Of a stretch of DNA of 64,000 nucleotides, positions 48,376-61,800 are shown piece by piece. Each line of letters starts with the position of its first letter. The stretch's first letter is position 1. The notes beneath the pieces are model-generated. The model did not search any database, had not been told where the DNA came from, and saw nothing but the letters and a program-made list of their open reading frames with translations. The position numbers and the translations under genes were made by a program. Origin of the DNA: Owenia fusiformis. Taxonomy: Eukaryota; Annelida; Polychaeta; Sabellida; Oweniidae. Location of the stretch: NCBI GenBank assembly GCA_903813345.2, contig CAIIXF020000006.1, forward strand, positions 1,240,001 to 1,304,000. The letters are read 5' to 3'.

Positions 48376-50556
48376 CCGCGCCCGTAGCCAGGCGACCCCC
48401 CCCCCTTATCAAACATTCTCTCCAAATCCCCGGTTTTTACCTTGTAATTTTCACTTTCCAAGTTATTTTGGGCCAATTTTGTCTTTAAAACACTCCTGGA
48501 ACTGAACCTCCACTTGGCAAACGCTGTCTGAAGTATCGACACACCCGATGACATAAAATCATATTCAACAGATGTTGAAATAAATACAAGTAGATAGATT
48601 GCCAATACTCCGAACAACGTTTCTAGAATAGCTCCATTTCATTTAAAGGGGAAAAATTTGCTGTTTTCATGCATTTGATAAATTATATAAAAGTGAACTC
48701 TGAAAGCCTGGCCTAGGTCGGTGTATTTTTTAAATTCTATTTCAGTTGAAAGTCAAAATAAATAAAAGATAACACCTACTTGGGCAAGGCCAAACTCTGA
48801 ACTTTGAGGAGAAAAATAGAATAGGTTCTCGTTCTCAAAAAAAATTCAAATTCTTGAAGTCACTGCAATGGCATCGATCCAACCTTGTGCCATGCGCTTG
48901 AGATCTCAAAGGTAAGCTTACATCCACCTAGAAGCCTTTTAACACCCACTTTAGTATTGAAAATGGCTTATTTTGAAAATAAATTGGTAAATGACAACTT
49001 GGACCAACTTGAAAAAGATGTTGAGGGAGAACAAATTGCACGGATTAAAATCAATGAGTTAATAAACACTACAGTAGACGTATTTGCACAAAAAGCAATT
49101 TTATTATAAACAAAGACTGCATTGAATAATTGCATAAACACTGACAAAGTGCTTCACATAATCACATTGCTCAATATTGATCAAGATTAAATAATCAGTA
49201 AAGCTCTTTACAATCACAGGCATTTGGCAACTTTCAATAGAAAAGAAGCATCAATTCAAGAAAACATTGCTTTTATTAAAAAATGGAAGAACTTGATTAG
49301 ATTAGCGATTTTGTACAGCATATGATTGGTACATCACTTACTTAGCAAAAGGAACCTTTTTATTATCTGATAATAAGCTCAACTTGTTTCATGCTCCATG
49401 GGTATTTAAATTGAAAGTTCAGACGTCCATATGAAAATGCAGGTCTTTTAATTAAGAGAGCAGACTCAATAGAGGGCATGGAAAGTGTAAGTACAACCTT
49501 CAAGTGGGATTCATAGGACTTCTACCATATCAATATACAGATATAGGAATGCTGAGAGTGGGAAACATTGTAACAATTGTAAACAAGGCATTAATAAGCA
49601 AAATGCCACCACCTACCATTTGTTACAAACACGCAACGCCAACTGATGAATTCACACCGCTGCCACATAAAAGTTGGAGATTATAACAATATGTCACACA
49701 TAAAAATGTTAACTGGTATCTTTTATTGCCCCTTTAAATAGGCCCTGAACTTGTTTTAAAAAATAAGAACATGATTTTAAGAAATCATGAGTTAGTTGAG
49801 ATCCTTATAAACATGATAAACACTTTCCCCAACTAGTTTTTGCTACACTAAAAGCTCTATTCTTGTATTGAGCCCTCGTGTAACTCCTCCTCTATCAAAC
49901 TGTAAAAGACCCACAGTTCTCTGTGGGATACTTGATAAAGGGGGATGGGGAGGAGACAAAAGCCTAAATGCAAGATACATGTAGCCTCAGTCATATTTTA
50001 CTTTATGAGACAAATGGATTTTTAAAAATCTGAAGAATCCCCTATAAAATGATATTAGTAGTATCACGTCCTGGAAGCTGCTGATTGTGTTTGCACTAGT
50101 GTTGGACCTTTTTAGCTCACAAGGGTGAGCTAGTTTGTTTAGCTACAGTGAGCTACAGTATTGTTATCACTCACTTGTCTTGTTTGTGTTTGTGATTACA
50201 GCAATTAATTTAAAAACTATTGAATTCAAATACAAAGTTTCTGCTAACGACCCCCTGGTAAAGATCTTGATATACATGAATGAGCAAAACATGAATAAAC
50301 AGGTAAAGTCTCTAAAAAACTGTCCACACACAATGGAATACTCTTGACAATTTCTTTCAGACTAACTTATAATGATGATTTGTTTCGTAAAGAGCCTTCA
50401 TCTACCACACTGGTACAAAAATGTATTACATGTACAGAACATGCAACATGAACATGTATGTCATTACATCATGTTTATTCATTATTGAGACAATTATTGT
50501 TTAATTTGGCACTTTATTAAATAGCTTTGTGAATTGGCTGTTTTGTATCATAGGTA
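48376..50556. other. Intergenic, no gene seen
   Basis: Starts with a GTAGCCAGG repeat fragment (48383-48400) and contains R1 copy 3 (49584-49695). Short open frames have no family features. Otherwise AT-rich DNA without notable structure. Confidence 0.5.
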
Positions 50557-52815
50557 CCTGTTACACTGCTGGGTTGAGTCTAACGAAGCATTTTTGTAAC
50601 GAAGGTTAGCGAAAAAATTGTGTCCACACTGGCTTTATCCAACCCTAACGAAGCAATTATTTGGTGTTACACTGCACTTAAAATGCTTCGTTGCGCGTGC
50701 GCATTACTCATCTGCCCCACCCACTCATTATGATAAATATTTTTTATTCTTTTGATATAAACCATTGATCAAACTCAAAAATCTAATTTTCAATCTCTAT
50801 TTTAACAAATCAGCACAGAAAAAGACTTGTTCAAAATTCTCGGGAAAATAAAACTAGATGAATGTGATCATTCCGTACACACGTCCATACATTTTTCCTA
50901 TCATTTCGATTTTTATATATTTCAGCTGTCAATACGATTACAAGTATTGTTTTCATTTTCTATCATTTCCTTAGGAAAACACGTGGAATAAAAATAGGCC
51001 TATAGCTAGGAGGAAATGGATTTGTGGTTTATACAGACGACTAGTATGTAATATCGTATAAAAACGTTCAATTTCCAAATGGACTTCTCAGTTATATTTC
51101 AAATAGTGTAGCCATAACTAAAATATCTCGGTGTTCGGCTGGTGGTTTAACTCACGCGGTCCTAACTTCGATCGTTAATTTGAATTTTCGACCTACCAGA
51201 TGCTTGAAAATCAAGGATTGCGAGTCTCATACTGCACCGTTTTTTATCAAACCTATACCATTAAAAGCAAAACAAAATTGCCTTTCTATCGGTGCATTAC
51301 TTTATTGTAAAGAGTCCCTCGTTCTAGCAGCGTTTTGGTCCCCAGCTGTAAGAAGGCCTTCTTACAGCTGGGGACCCAAATGCCGCTGGAAGTAGGGACT
51401 CTGTTTAAGAGAATAATGTACCATCAGAAAGGGATTTTTGTTACGCTTTGAATGGAATAAGTTTGAAGAAAAACGGTGCAGTATGAGACTCGTAATCCTT
51501 GATTTTCAAACATCCGGTAGGTCAAAAATTCAAATTAACGGTCGAAGTTAGGACCGCGTGTAACTACTATTTCATGACCAATTCATTTTAATATGAATAT
51601 TACCCGTCTCGCCAATACTCCATGCATATTTGAGTGAGTTTGACATAAATTAGTATGTTAATCCATCAGCCGTCCGTTGAATTCGAAAATGGCGCAAATA
51701 GGAAGAAACTTGAATAACAGTTGTAAGCATCGTCTTACGACACATCAATAGTGTTTTGGGCTGGCCTAAAACATGCAGCCTCTCTGTGGCAAATATCTGT
51801 CGACAAGAAACAATTTTGGCCACCGTTCCTTGTCCGCAGGTTTTACCGTATTTGTATACGGAAGTTTTGAAACGTAATTAATTCAATATATTCAAACATG
51901 AAGTTTAAATTCAATTACAATTTAAAATCGTCGAAGAATAAAATAATGGAACGACTATAGCACAAGTACATGTATTGCAATGGGGCGATAGCCAGTTGAA
52001 TACGATTTCTGAAGAGAGACATTTTCGAATCAATCAAATCGGCTATATTCCCTGATGTGATTCAACGGGAAGCAATTGTATCAGTATCATGGTATTAACA
52101 CCTTTAGAACTACATTCAAGGTATAATTATTCGAGGCGCAAGAAAAAATTAATATTAAACATGTTTGCCACAACTTTCTATTTAGTAAGCATATCTTATG
52201 TAATTTCAAAAGTTTACCCTTCCACACCGTTGAGACGGATTTTTCCGAAAGAGGGACATTTAAATATTCTAGGTTTATTCTCTAATAGATCAGATAAACG
52301 TTTCAAAACTACCGTATACATATACGGTAAAACCTGCGTTTTTTAGATTTAATACTTTTTGTCATATCAATGCGAGGAAAGGCAGGGAATCGAAAAATGC
52401 TACGAAAGACGGTAAATCACATTTGTACGTGGCGTTTAGGGCTTGAGTTAGCGTCAATCAGTGACGCAAATAGGTAATTATTTTAATCAAAACGTAGCAT
52501 TATAATAATACGTACTTAAAAACATGTTCTTTCCTGGCGATTCCTCTCATTTAATACAAAATGATGAATGCGCTCTTTATTACGCGCATGCGCAAACCGC
52601 CAACTAAGCATTTTCTAACGAAGCTACCTGTTACACAGGCCAAAAAAGCTTCGTTGGGAGCTAACCTTCGTTGAATTTTCTACTCAATTGCTTCGTTATC
52701 AACTAAGCTTTTCCAACGAAGGCGGAGGTGTTACACTGGCCCAAAATTGCTTCGTTACGAAGCTTTTTGTCAAATTGCTTCGTAACGAAGCATTTCAACT
52801 GGCCTGTGTAACAGG
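50557..52815. mobile_element. TIR element rich in AACGAAGC motifs, 2.26 kb
   Basis: Ends CCTGTTACAC and GTGTAACAGG. Both ends, and mainly the right, carry ten or more AACGAAGC/GCTTCGTT words, some arranged as the palindromes GCTTCGTTACGAAGC and GCTTCGTAACGAAGC. The 408-bp CAC...GTG MITE (51153-51560) is nested inside. I could not define the target duplication exactly. No transposase is visible. Confidence 0.65.
51153..51560. mobile_element. 408-bp CAC...GTG foldback MITE, copy 2
   Basis: TSD TAACT (51148-51152 and 51561-51565). Same length and same ends as the copy at 31340-31747 with a few percent differences. Nested in the AACGAAGC element. Confidence 0.9.
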
Positions 52816-53152
52816 GGTCATTATAGCAAAGGCAAGGCTTTAACATGCAAAATGTCACCACCTGCCATTTGTCACAGACACCTGCCACTACCGGTGGTGA
52901 CATAAAAGTCAGACTGAGTGACAAGCAAACATTTTCAATTCACCAAAACCTTATGTAAATCAACAGTGCCATATCATGTCGTAAAATAAGAGCTGGGTCA
53001 GAACAGGACTTGTCAACTGATTTTGGCAGCCAGCTCATTATTTCAGAACAAATAGCATTAGCCTATTATATGGTACAAATTACAATATATGGTATAATGT
53101 ATTGGTCCATTTATCAATTTTACTGAAAGATATTTAAATACATGGGACATTC

Positions 53153-53418
53153 TCCATGGGTGTAGCCGGGAGGAGGGGGGGGTGCAATGGGTGCGAACGC
53201 AACTACAAATAAGAATAGGCGATTCAATAGATAGAAAAAGAAAAGAGCTTCTGGCTCAATTTTGAAGGAAGTTACATCATTTTTTGTAAAATTCAAAACA
53301 AGTCTTAAAAAAAAATTTCAAGGCTTGTTGCGTATGCCACAATCGCACCTTCCTGACTGAAAACGGAATCTTTTTGGTGATCACATCCCCCTGACAGAAA
53401 GCTGGCTACACCCATGAC
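53153..53418. repeat. Foldback repeat with CATGGGTGTAGCC ends
   Basis: CATGGGTGTAGCCGGG at the left is inverted as GCTGGCTACACCCATG at the right. A G-rich run follows the left end. Related GTAGCCAGG fragments occur at 36286 and 48383. No target duplication identified. It lies directly 3' of the RNF26-like gene. Confidence 0.6.
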
Positions 53419-53452
53419 TCTCTGTATACTATAGTATGTTCCTGGGCTGTAG

Positions 53453-54658
53453 CTACACATACACATCCATGACTTCTCTAATCTGCACCCTGCACAACGG
53501 ACATATCCTTCTGTTTACCAGGCGGGAAGATACAATTGCATGGGCACATGTGACACACAGACACATATGTTTACAAGGCATAATAAGTACATTTTTAACA
53601 TTATCTTGACAGACAACACAAAGTCGTTTATCACGCTCATTCTCAAGCTGTCTTTCGACATCATTTGGGTCTTTACCGCCTGTTGGAAGAGGGGTTGCAG
53701 TTAGACGATGGCGCTGGGGATGAGGAAGCTGGACATTGATTGGAAGAACATCATCCTCATCACTAGACTCACTAGAAGATGCAATAGTTATGAGATCAGA
53801 GGCACTATCGCTGGTTGTACTATCATTGTCATCCACATCATCATCAGAACTTTCAACATCATTATGTTCATTAGGGTTCCACTGAACTTGTTCAGTGTGT
53901 TGCGTGTTTATGTTTGGAAATGTATAGCCATGTTCATGTAGATATCCAATTAGAACCTTTACACTAATGCACATTACTGGTATAAGTAACAGAGCACCAT
54001 AGGCTTCTATTGGCACATTTGTTGTTATTTCTCTATATGCTGTGTTAGCACCTTGTGACAAGTGGTTGACCGTTCGAGAATATTGTTCATTCACAGTTGT
54101 AAAAGTCCAGTGATGCATATAGTTTAGTCCATGTATGATATCTGACATTGTATCCGTAAATGCAGTTGTAGTCAAATTACTAATAGATGAGACCCCTTGA
54201 TTGATATGTAATACTGATTTTGGTATCATCTTGAGCAACGTTAACAGTAAATCAGCTAAAAATTCAGCAATGGTAAGTATGGATAACCATGAGATTTGTA
54301 GAGTTCCTAATAAAAGCTGCCAAAGTACATTCAATACAACTCCAATGCCTGCTGATGTTAGTACAATTATATTCCAACACATGCCAACAAACTTGCCAAA
54401 GAGTCTGATAGACGCACCAGAAAAATTCATAAGTTCAAAGATAAACTCCATGATATAGTAGCTCACATCGATACAGGCATTGCATAGAGACACTATAAGG
54501 ATTCTAGTAGAATTGATAGCTTCTGCTGATGATCTTACTATTTTTGAAACTATGTTGTAATTCAGTTGGAAACTTGCAGACAAAAAATTCATTGTCAATT
54601 TTCCAGAATGAATAATTCCACGAACGAAAAGTGTAAGACCTTCGACGATTGCTGCCAT
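53453..54658 (-). CDS. RNF26: RNF26-type membrane RING E3 ubiquitin ligase
   Basis: Single-exon frame of 401 residues (human RNF26 433). The N-terminal half is hydrophobic with several likely membrane helices (about 70-95, 100-125, 126-150, 222-240). A Ser/Asp-rich acidic linker spans about 265-310, and a C3HC4 RING finger ends the protein: C347, C350, C362, H364, C368, C371, C386, C389. The closing NCPLC-type block and final DVYV resemble human RNF26 (LNVYL end). Human RNF26 is an ER/perinuclear E3 that positions endosomes and modulates STING turnover; the cytosolic RING placement is inferred to be the same. The start is the ATG at 54656-54658. Nothing is truncated. The upstream 54659-54900 is probably 5' UTR and promoter. 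Confidence 0.9.
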   Translation of the reverse strand: MAAIVEGLTLFVRGIIHSGKLTMNFLSASFQLNYNIVSKIVRSSAEAINSTRILIVSLCNACIDVSYYIMEFIFELMNFSGASIRLFGKFVGMCWNIIVLTSAGIGVVLNVLWQLLLGTLQISWLSILTIAEFLADLLLTLLKMIPKSVLHINQGVSSISNLTTTAFTDTMSDIIHGLNYMHHWTFTTVNEQYSRTVNHLSQGANTAYREITTNVPIEAYGALLLIPVMCISVKVLIGYLHEHGYTFPNINTQHTEQVQWNPNEHNDVESSDDDVDDNDSTTSDSASDLITIASSSESSDEDDVLPINVQLPHPQRHRLTATPLPTGGKDPNDVERQLENERDKRLCVVCQDNVKNVLIMPCKHMCLCVTCAHAIVSSRLVNRRICPLCRVQIREVMDVYV

Positions 54659-54903
54659 GTTGTTGGTTTTCTCGTTCCTTCATATAATCAGGTCTTTATT
54701 TATCACGTTGTCATGTCCATAAAATATAGCATTGTACTCGTTAAGTAAATATATCAGTACAGTGATACTTCTTCCAAACAATTTTTGTTTTGTCGCTTTC
54801 AAAACGAGGCTCGATATGTGCAGTCTTGTGCAGCACTGAACGAAAATAGTGAAATGAAAAGTTGGAATTTACCGGGATAGAAGGGACTGTTGCTCTCGTA
54901 CTG

Positions 54904-55212
54904 GGGCGGATCTGAAAAAACAACAAGGGGGACTCTAAAACCAAAAAGTGGGCCCAAATTCTAAATATTTAAGGCCCATTTTCTGGTCCCCTAAATCTCA
55001 AAAGTGGGCCCATATTTAAAAAAATTTAAGGCCCATTTTCTCGATAACAATTTGGTCTGAATTTAGAAATAAGGCCGTAATTAAGGCCCAGTAATGCCCA
55101 AAAGGCTCACTAATTGAGCTCCTAAAAAACTTCGGGCCCAAAAACTTTTTGGGCCCAATTTTTTTCTGGGCCCGCACAAAGGGGAAACGGGACCCCCAAC
55201 CAGATCCGCCTG
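54904..55212. mobile_element. R2 (GGCCC-rich) element, most complete copy
   Basis: Bounded by GGGCGGATCTG and CAGATCCGCC. The interior alternates AAAGTGGGCCC and AAGGCCCATTTTCT words. Non-coding. It lies just upstream of the RNF26 gene. Confidence 0.65.
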
Positions 55213-55897
55213 TTAGTAATACGCGTACGGTACTAAGTCAAATTACATCTATGGCTTTCACCAGAATGTGACCTACATATACTTGCCAGTAGACCAGTAG
55301 AAGGCAAACCTTATACCGAGGGGTGCTTTTACCAAGGGGGATCTTTTTTGACAGTTTTGGCTAAAAAATCATGCGAAAAGTGCTCAGAATGGTGAAAAAC
55401 TATAAATTTGAAAGAATTTCTGGCTTAGAACGCTCGACCGGATTGAATATTACAATGTTGAGACAATGGTAAGGGAGGGGGGGGCTTGGCAAGAAATTTT
55501 CCATCTCACCTCATTTGGTGCATTCATTGTGTTCCATTTTTCCAAGAAATTATTAACCTGGGGCACTTTTAACTTGTAACATGAGTAAGCAATACAGGGA
55601 AAAATAACTTTTGGGTGAGGTGTAGGGCGTTTCAATCCAAGAAAAAACATTCTTAATTCTTTTTCATTTAACAGGGGTCAAATTGTTACATTTTATGGAA
55701 AATGTCTTGTTCATTTTACGACTAGCCTAAATGCATCATGCATCGTGTATATAGTGATATATCAACTAAATGGTTGGATTTCGAAGTGAACTTCTGATAA
55801 ATCACCTCCGAGTCCTCAGTACAAATGTCAAAGCACTGTATTATGTGCATAATAGGTCAAGTTGATACAAATGAGACAATTAACCTTGGTATACATC

Positions 55898-58800
55898 ATG
55901 GCATCTGGAACAAGCTTAATGTTTTGGATTATATTACTGGGAACCATTTATACTGCCCTTGCCCAGGAAGATATAGTTGCCGAACGTAAGTAACACAAAT
56001 ACAAAATCGTATAATAGAACGCAAACAATTTCAGACGATTTTAATTTGAATTATGAATGTTTGTCATGAACACAGGTGTCCATTCATAATCTCCAAGAAA
56101 AGTATATGTAATGATCATTAAGTTATTCAGACCAAATGATATTAAAGGGACAATAGACAAATCAACCTTTTCAAAAATGTTGACCTAATTTTCACTAAAA
56201 GAGCAATCTTTTATTATAATGTTGAATGCATAGTAAGAATGTGCTTTGTTCGATTTTATTTCCTAAAAGGAAAAGTGAAAAGTCTAAAATTGTTTGCGAT
56301 AACCTACCCGAACCTTATAATTAGTTTCGTCTGCCCCGAATGGACCTAGGATGAAGAAATTTCTTTTGAGTTGTGCGTTTTAGATATAGCCTGATTTCGA
56401 AATTATGCAATCTTCTACAAAAGAGATCTGTATTTCTTTGCAGGTTTGGAAGTTGATCCGGGTGAGTGCATTTCCTTAACTAATATGAGGTAACATTGAT
56501 GTCATCGATGATGATAATGATGATGCATGATGATGATGATGAACTGATGATACGAGTTTCATAATTTCATAATCCGAAGTAAAATTAGAATGAAACAATA
56601 AACTATTACGTAAAAGTTATCATTTTCGGAGACATTGCTTATTTTTAAAGCAAGGCTTAATTCGAAATAGTTTTCTATGGAACTATAATAAGGATTTATA
56701 ATTCTTAGAGGACTGTCTCGCCCTAGATGGGATTCTGCCGGATGAGACACGACCTGGCGGAGACTGTTGTCATTTCATACAATGCGATGCCTCAGATTCG
56801 AACAAAACTGGGTTCAGGTAAAATATCTATATCTTTGTTATTCTAAAAGTTTTAAATATTTCAGATTTACATATCTCAAAATGTACGAATTATCAACAAA
56901 ACACAGACAAAACGCTGTTCGTATCAGTTACACAATATAAAATATATATCCTGAAAATATTTTTCTAAAAATTGAATTGTTGTTATTCTCATTCAGTTTT
57001 ACCTATTCTCTGTATTGAAGAGTCTGTTATATTTCAATAAAACAAAAATTCTTACTTAAACGATAATATCAAATTGATAGTTAGCAACCGTTGTTAATTA
57101 TAACCCCTATTAATAACCGTTTCACCATACTAGTCCAGCTCTTGGCACAACACCGGTCCATTATCACAAGCTCCATATATCAAAGGTGTGCTTTTGCCAC
57201 AAAATAAAGAGATATGGAATAACTGATTGAGTGATGACAATATATTTTTAAGATTTGCCTGCATGTATCCGTTAGTGTGGCATCTAGCAATCGGCGCATG
57301 CGATGAAGACACCAACGTGGAAGGTCCCTGCATACACACAACATGTTCATGTAAGTGTGAAACAATATACCAGGAATAGGTAATCATATCCAAGCAATCA
57401 ATAAACATGACCTCATGTAGAAATGGGGAATATGTCTAATGATTAACGGAATATAAGTTTAACCAAGGGAAAGATCAATACCCGGTGATTTCAGCGGGAA
57501 GTGGCGTTTCGTTCAGTGGATGAGCTGCGCGCGCACGCATAAATGTGATTATCCAATATAATTAGGGGAGGGCTATTTGAAATAGTTTTTGGTCTCAGGC
57601 GCGACCCAGGGCTGTTGTCTTAAGGACATTTCGTTGAAAATGAGCCATTCGGCTGATAATTGGTAAGAGTTTGCGATCTTATAATGTATAACTGTAACTC
57701 AGACACATATTTTGACACGATTCTGTTGGAAATAAGCTTTGAACCGAGAGATATTCACGATTGATATGCACATTTTTGATTGTGCCATTGCTTTTCCATT
57801 GCACAATCCATGTATTGATAGAAGAAACATTAATAATGCAGATTGGTTTACCTTCAATACATGGCAGACACTACATATCGGTCTATTAATACCAGTTTGT
57901 GCCTTAAATAGTTTTATATTTCCATCCACGGCCTGGAGCCTGGGTGTGCTTGTCTCTTATGTGTATGCTTGTGCATGGACTTCTAATCACTAGCAGAATT
58001 TAACATGATGCAAACTCGACATTATAACTCATGCTGTAACATTTTGACTTCGCTGGAAAACAATAGGAATTATTTTTCTTGCCAATCAATCATGAATCAC
58101 AATCAAAATTTCAGAATGATCAATCAGGCAATGGTCCAAATCAAGTTATAACATTATATGATATTCAGCAAGAAGTCCGGTAGAAATACAGAATATTTAA
58201 ACATCAAAGCTGAAAGTTAAAAGCTAATCTGTCAATTTTCTGTCTGCAAAAGAGGGTTCACATTTGACACAATAACAGACTGAGGCTTTGAAATCTAGGA
58301 TTCCCCAGGGAAATATGACGTCATACTAATTAGCATAAGGATTTCCCTATTGGTATGGGTCGAGCCTTGTTCGAAAACACAATCCATAAATACATGCTAA
58401 TTTCTAAGGAGATAGGAAGTGTATAACGTGTTTATCGATTTTGTTTAAAGATTTAATCAATTATCAAATTGTTTAAGTGGATAAAGTGGTCACACTTGCT
58501 TCAATTCATAGCGAAATCGACGGATAGAAACTGACCGAATTCCCGATATCCTACCCCGTATTACTGTAGGCTATAAGCACAGTGACCTACAGAGGGCGCT
58601 ATCACAAACAAGTACTGCACGAACCGATAAATTCCCGGGTATTGTAACGCCCTTGGTTTAACAGTGGACTTATCCAAAACGATTGGACTCAATTTTTCTA
58701 TTTTTCTTGTAGAAAGCATAATGTCTTTAGAAATAGACATTCTAATAAACAAAACAAAAATTATTTTCGACTCTTCAAAGAAATATATATTTTTAGTTGC

Positions 58801-61800
58801 TCCTCCTCCGAAAGATGTATGTGAAAGTGATGCAGAAATAAAGGCAACTTACGGTATGGTTTATTACACTTAAATAGCCCCAAGTCATATAGTGAAGAGA
58901 ATTGCAGCACAATTTTCCCATTTCAATTGTACAATTTAAATGTGTTTACGTGCTATTTGTTATTCTACCATAGAATGTTTGCAAACCATGGACTATTATC
59001 TGAACAGTCTGATTCCGAGTGTGAATTGGCACTATCTCTAGAATAAATTCAAATGCATAACGCGCAAATGTAAAACGTACAGTTTTAATGATATTGTTGC
59101 ACTTGTTGTTCTATATTTGAAGGTATTGATTCATGCTGCATCGAGGGTGAAGATGGCGTTTATGAGGCTCTACAAGACATCAGTCCAGCAGCATATAGAT
59201 TCAGATATCTCAATGGAGAATACCCCGAGGATGAAGAGGATTACTTAAGTTGTCCAAAAGGACAGATCTTCAGTGCTAATGACTGTTGTTGTGAAAGTGA
59301 TGCACGTAGGTGGACCATGAATCCATGTTGCTTTATATTTTACAGAAACGTTATTTCTTTCGCACTTTTTTACGAGTTACTTTTTGTGTTCATAAGAAAT
59401 CCAAACGTCCACACTGACCATCAAACGCTTAACTTTATAATATAAACCTTTTAAAACCTGAAAAACTAATAAATGTGCAAAATACATATTCAGCTATTCT
59501 ACCTGAATGCGAAAGCGACATCTATTTCTCACTTCCGGAAGACGACTGTTGTACGTATCATCAATGCTATATCAACAGGACGGGCTACTTTACTGGCGAA
59601 TGTTTAGGAACGGTCTGGAACCAGAAGATACTCAACTGCGACGATCCACAGTTTGTTGAAGGATGTGAGGACGCAGACTGCCTCATAAATGGAGGTTAGA
59701 AATTTCCTTATATGGCCTGAATAGTTGTATTGCACCTAACGGTTATTTACGTATGGTGTTTATAACTTGCGATCTTCATCATTGATGCATTTTTATTTAA
59801 GATTTTATATTTAAAAAAATCAGTGCCTGGCAATTTTAATTCTTTTCTAAACTTGGTTTGCATGAATTGGTATTTAGGTAACCATGATTTTAAAGATTTT
59901 AGATTATAACTAACAAATGCATTGGTGACAAGACAAAATATTGTTTGAATTGCTTAACACAATTCTGCAATATATTTTCCAGGGCCAACCGCTCCACCAT
60001 GCCCTGTAGATTTAGATATAGATCAACAATGCTGCTTGGCTGGTATTGTATATACGAAGGACTTCAGTGGTGTACTTAATGGTGCGTCCTTCTTTATTGG
60101 AGAAGTTGATTTGGACAATATCGAGACAGTTAAGGCAACACAGAATGTAGGAGTATGTGATGAAGGACAGGACTTTCAACTTGAGTGCTGTTGCTGCCTC
60201 GGCTCCAAAGGTACTTAGTACATGTATTACGAATTATCTAGAGTTTTCAATAACTATACTTTTACTTTCACAATAAGTTTTTACCTCCCTTTACAGAGTG
60301 ATCCAGGAGTAACGCCAAAGTTGTTGCCATATGGTCATATATGGTGCCAACATATATGACCATATACCATTTTTCTAATGTACATGTACGTCAATGTGAA
60401 AGTCAATTTAAAGTACTGTGCCGAGGTGCTATGCAGGGAATAAATAGTACATACCTAGGATGAAGAACTTCATATCCTAGTGTATACCAACAGGAAAGTG
60501 GTTTGGGGTTACATTAAGCCAAAGTTGGCTAGACGATGGGGACTCATATATGTACATCTATCCACAACTATTTTTATTATATTTATATCATTCCAGACGA
60601 ATTTGTTGCCGAATGCGATTGCATTGAGTTTACATTTGAAAACGACTTGTCCCATAAAGATGCGCTCCAAGGCACTGCAATTCAACTTGGGGACGCTGTA
60701 GTTGTTCCTTATACTGGCATATGTGGAGAAGCCGCCTTGGAGTTTGCTGGTACAGAATCTGCAGTAGTGAACTTCTTTGCTAGAAAATCACTTGGAAATG
60801 ATTTCACTTTTAGTTTTGGGTAATAACTTACAGGATTATAGTTCGCAATCAGCGCTAAAACGTATTTAGATTTTTTGAGTTTTTACGAATAATCTTTGTT
60901 GCATCTAGAATACACATGTTCATATAATAGTATATATAAATATGCTTTTACTATTATAATGCTCCCCACATCTGTCTGGATTGCAAAAAGCATAAAAAGC
61001 ATTTCCATCCCAAATGTGTCACAAATAATAGCTAGTACACATTTTATACCATGGCTTCTTCCGAGTGAACCAAGAAAAATATGCCATGATTTACCAAAAT
61101 AGTATTTCAAAGAATACTGGTTCTCATAGAAAAGGACCACTTGAAGTTTTTACTGAATTTAAATGTAAATGCCTCACATGTACATGTAATATTATGTTCT
61201 TATTTGACTTATAACTTAGGGCCTCTGGTTCTGGTGTTGTAATAACAAATGGAGACAGTAACACTTCCCCGACATTTTCCGTTGACCTTAGTGGTGGTAC
61301 AGAAGTTGCCATAACTTTGGAAAGTGGAGCTCAAGTTACTCTCAATGGAGGGGTAAACAACCATAAATGCTTCGATAAATTAAACTTGGAAATTTTGATT
61401 TACAGAATATCAATTCAGCTTACAAATCATATGGAAAAATATTGATGAAATATAGGCTGAGGTTTGAAAACATTTTTGTAACTTGCATGAATGCAAATCT
61501 ATTCATTTATAAGGTAAATAAGCCATACATATATAATATATACATCACAGAAATTAAAACCGTCAGATTTACATGTAGATCATAAGGTTCTCGTGTACTT
61601 TCTAGTCTGGAACATTTGTTACTATTGTGAAAGCTGACGACAGTCTCAAACTGTACATAGATGGTAATCTTGCAGATGAGCAGGAAGCTAAGGGTTAGTA
61701 TGCATACAATTCGTCTTTACATTTGTATACACAGACATAAATTAATAAAAATCTAATTGAACAAAATACAATTGAAATCGCTATTAATCTCATCTATATG

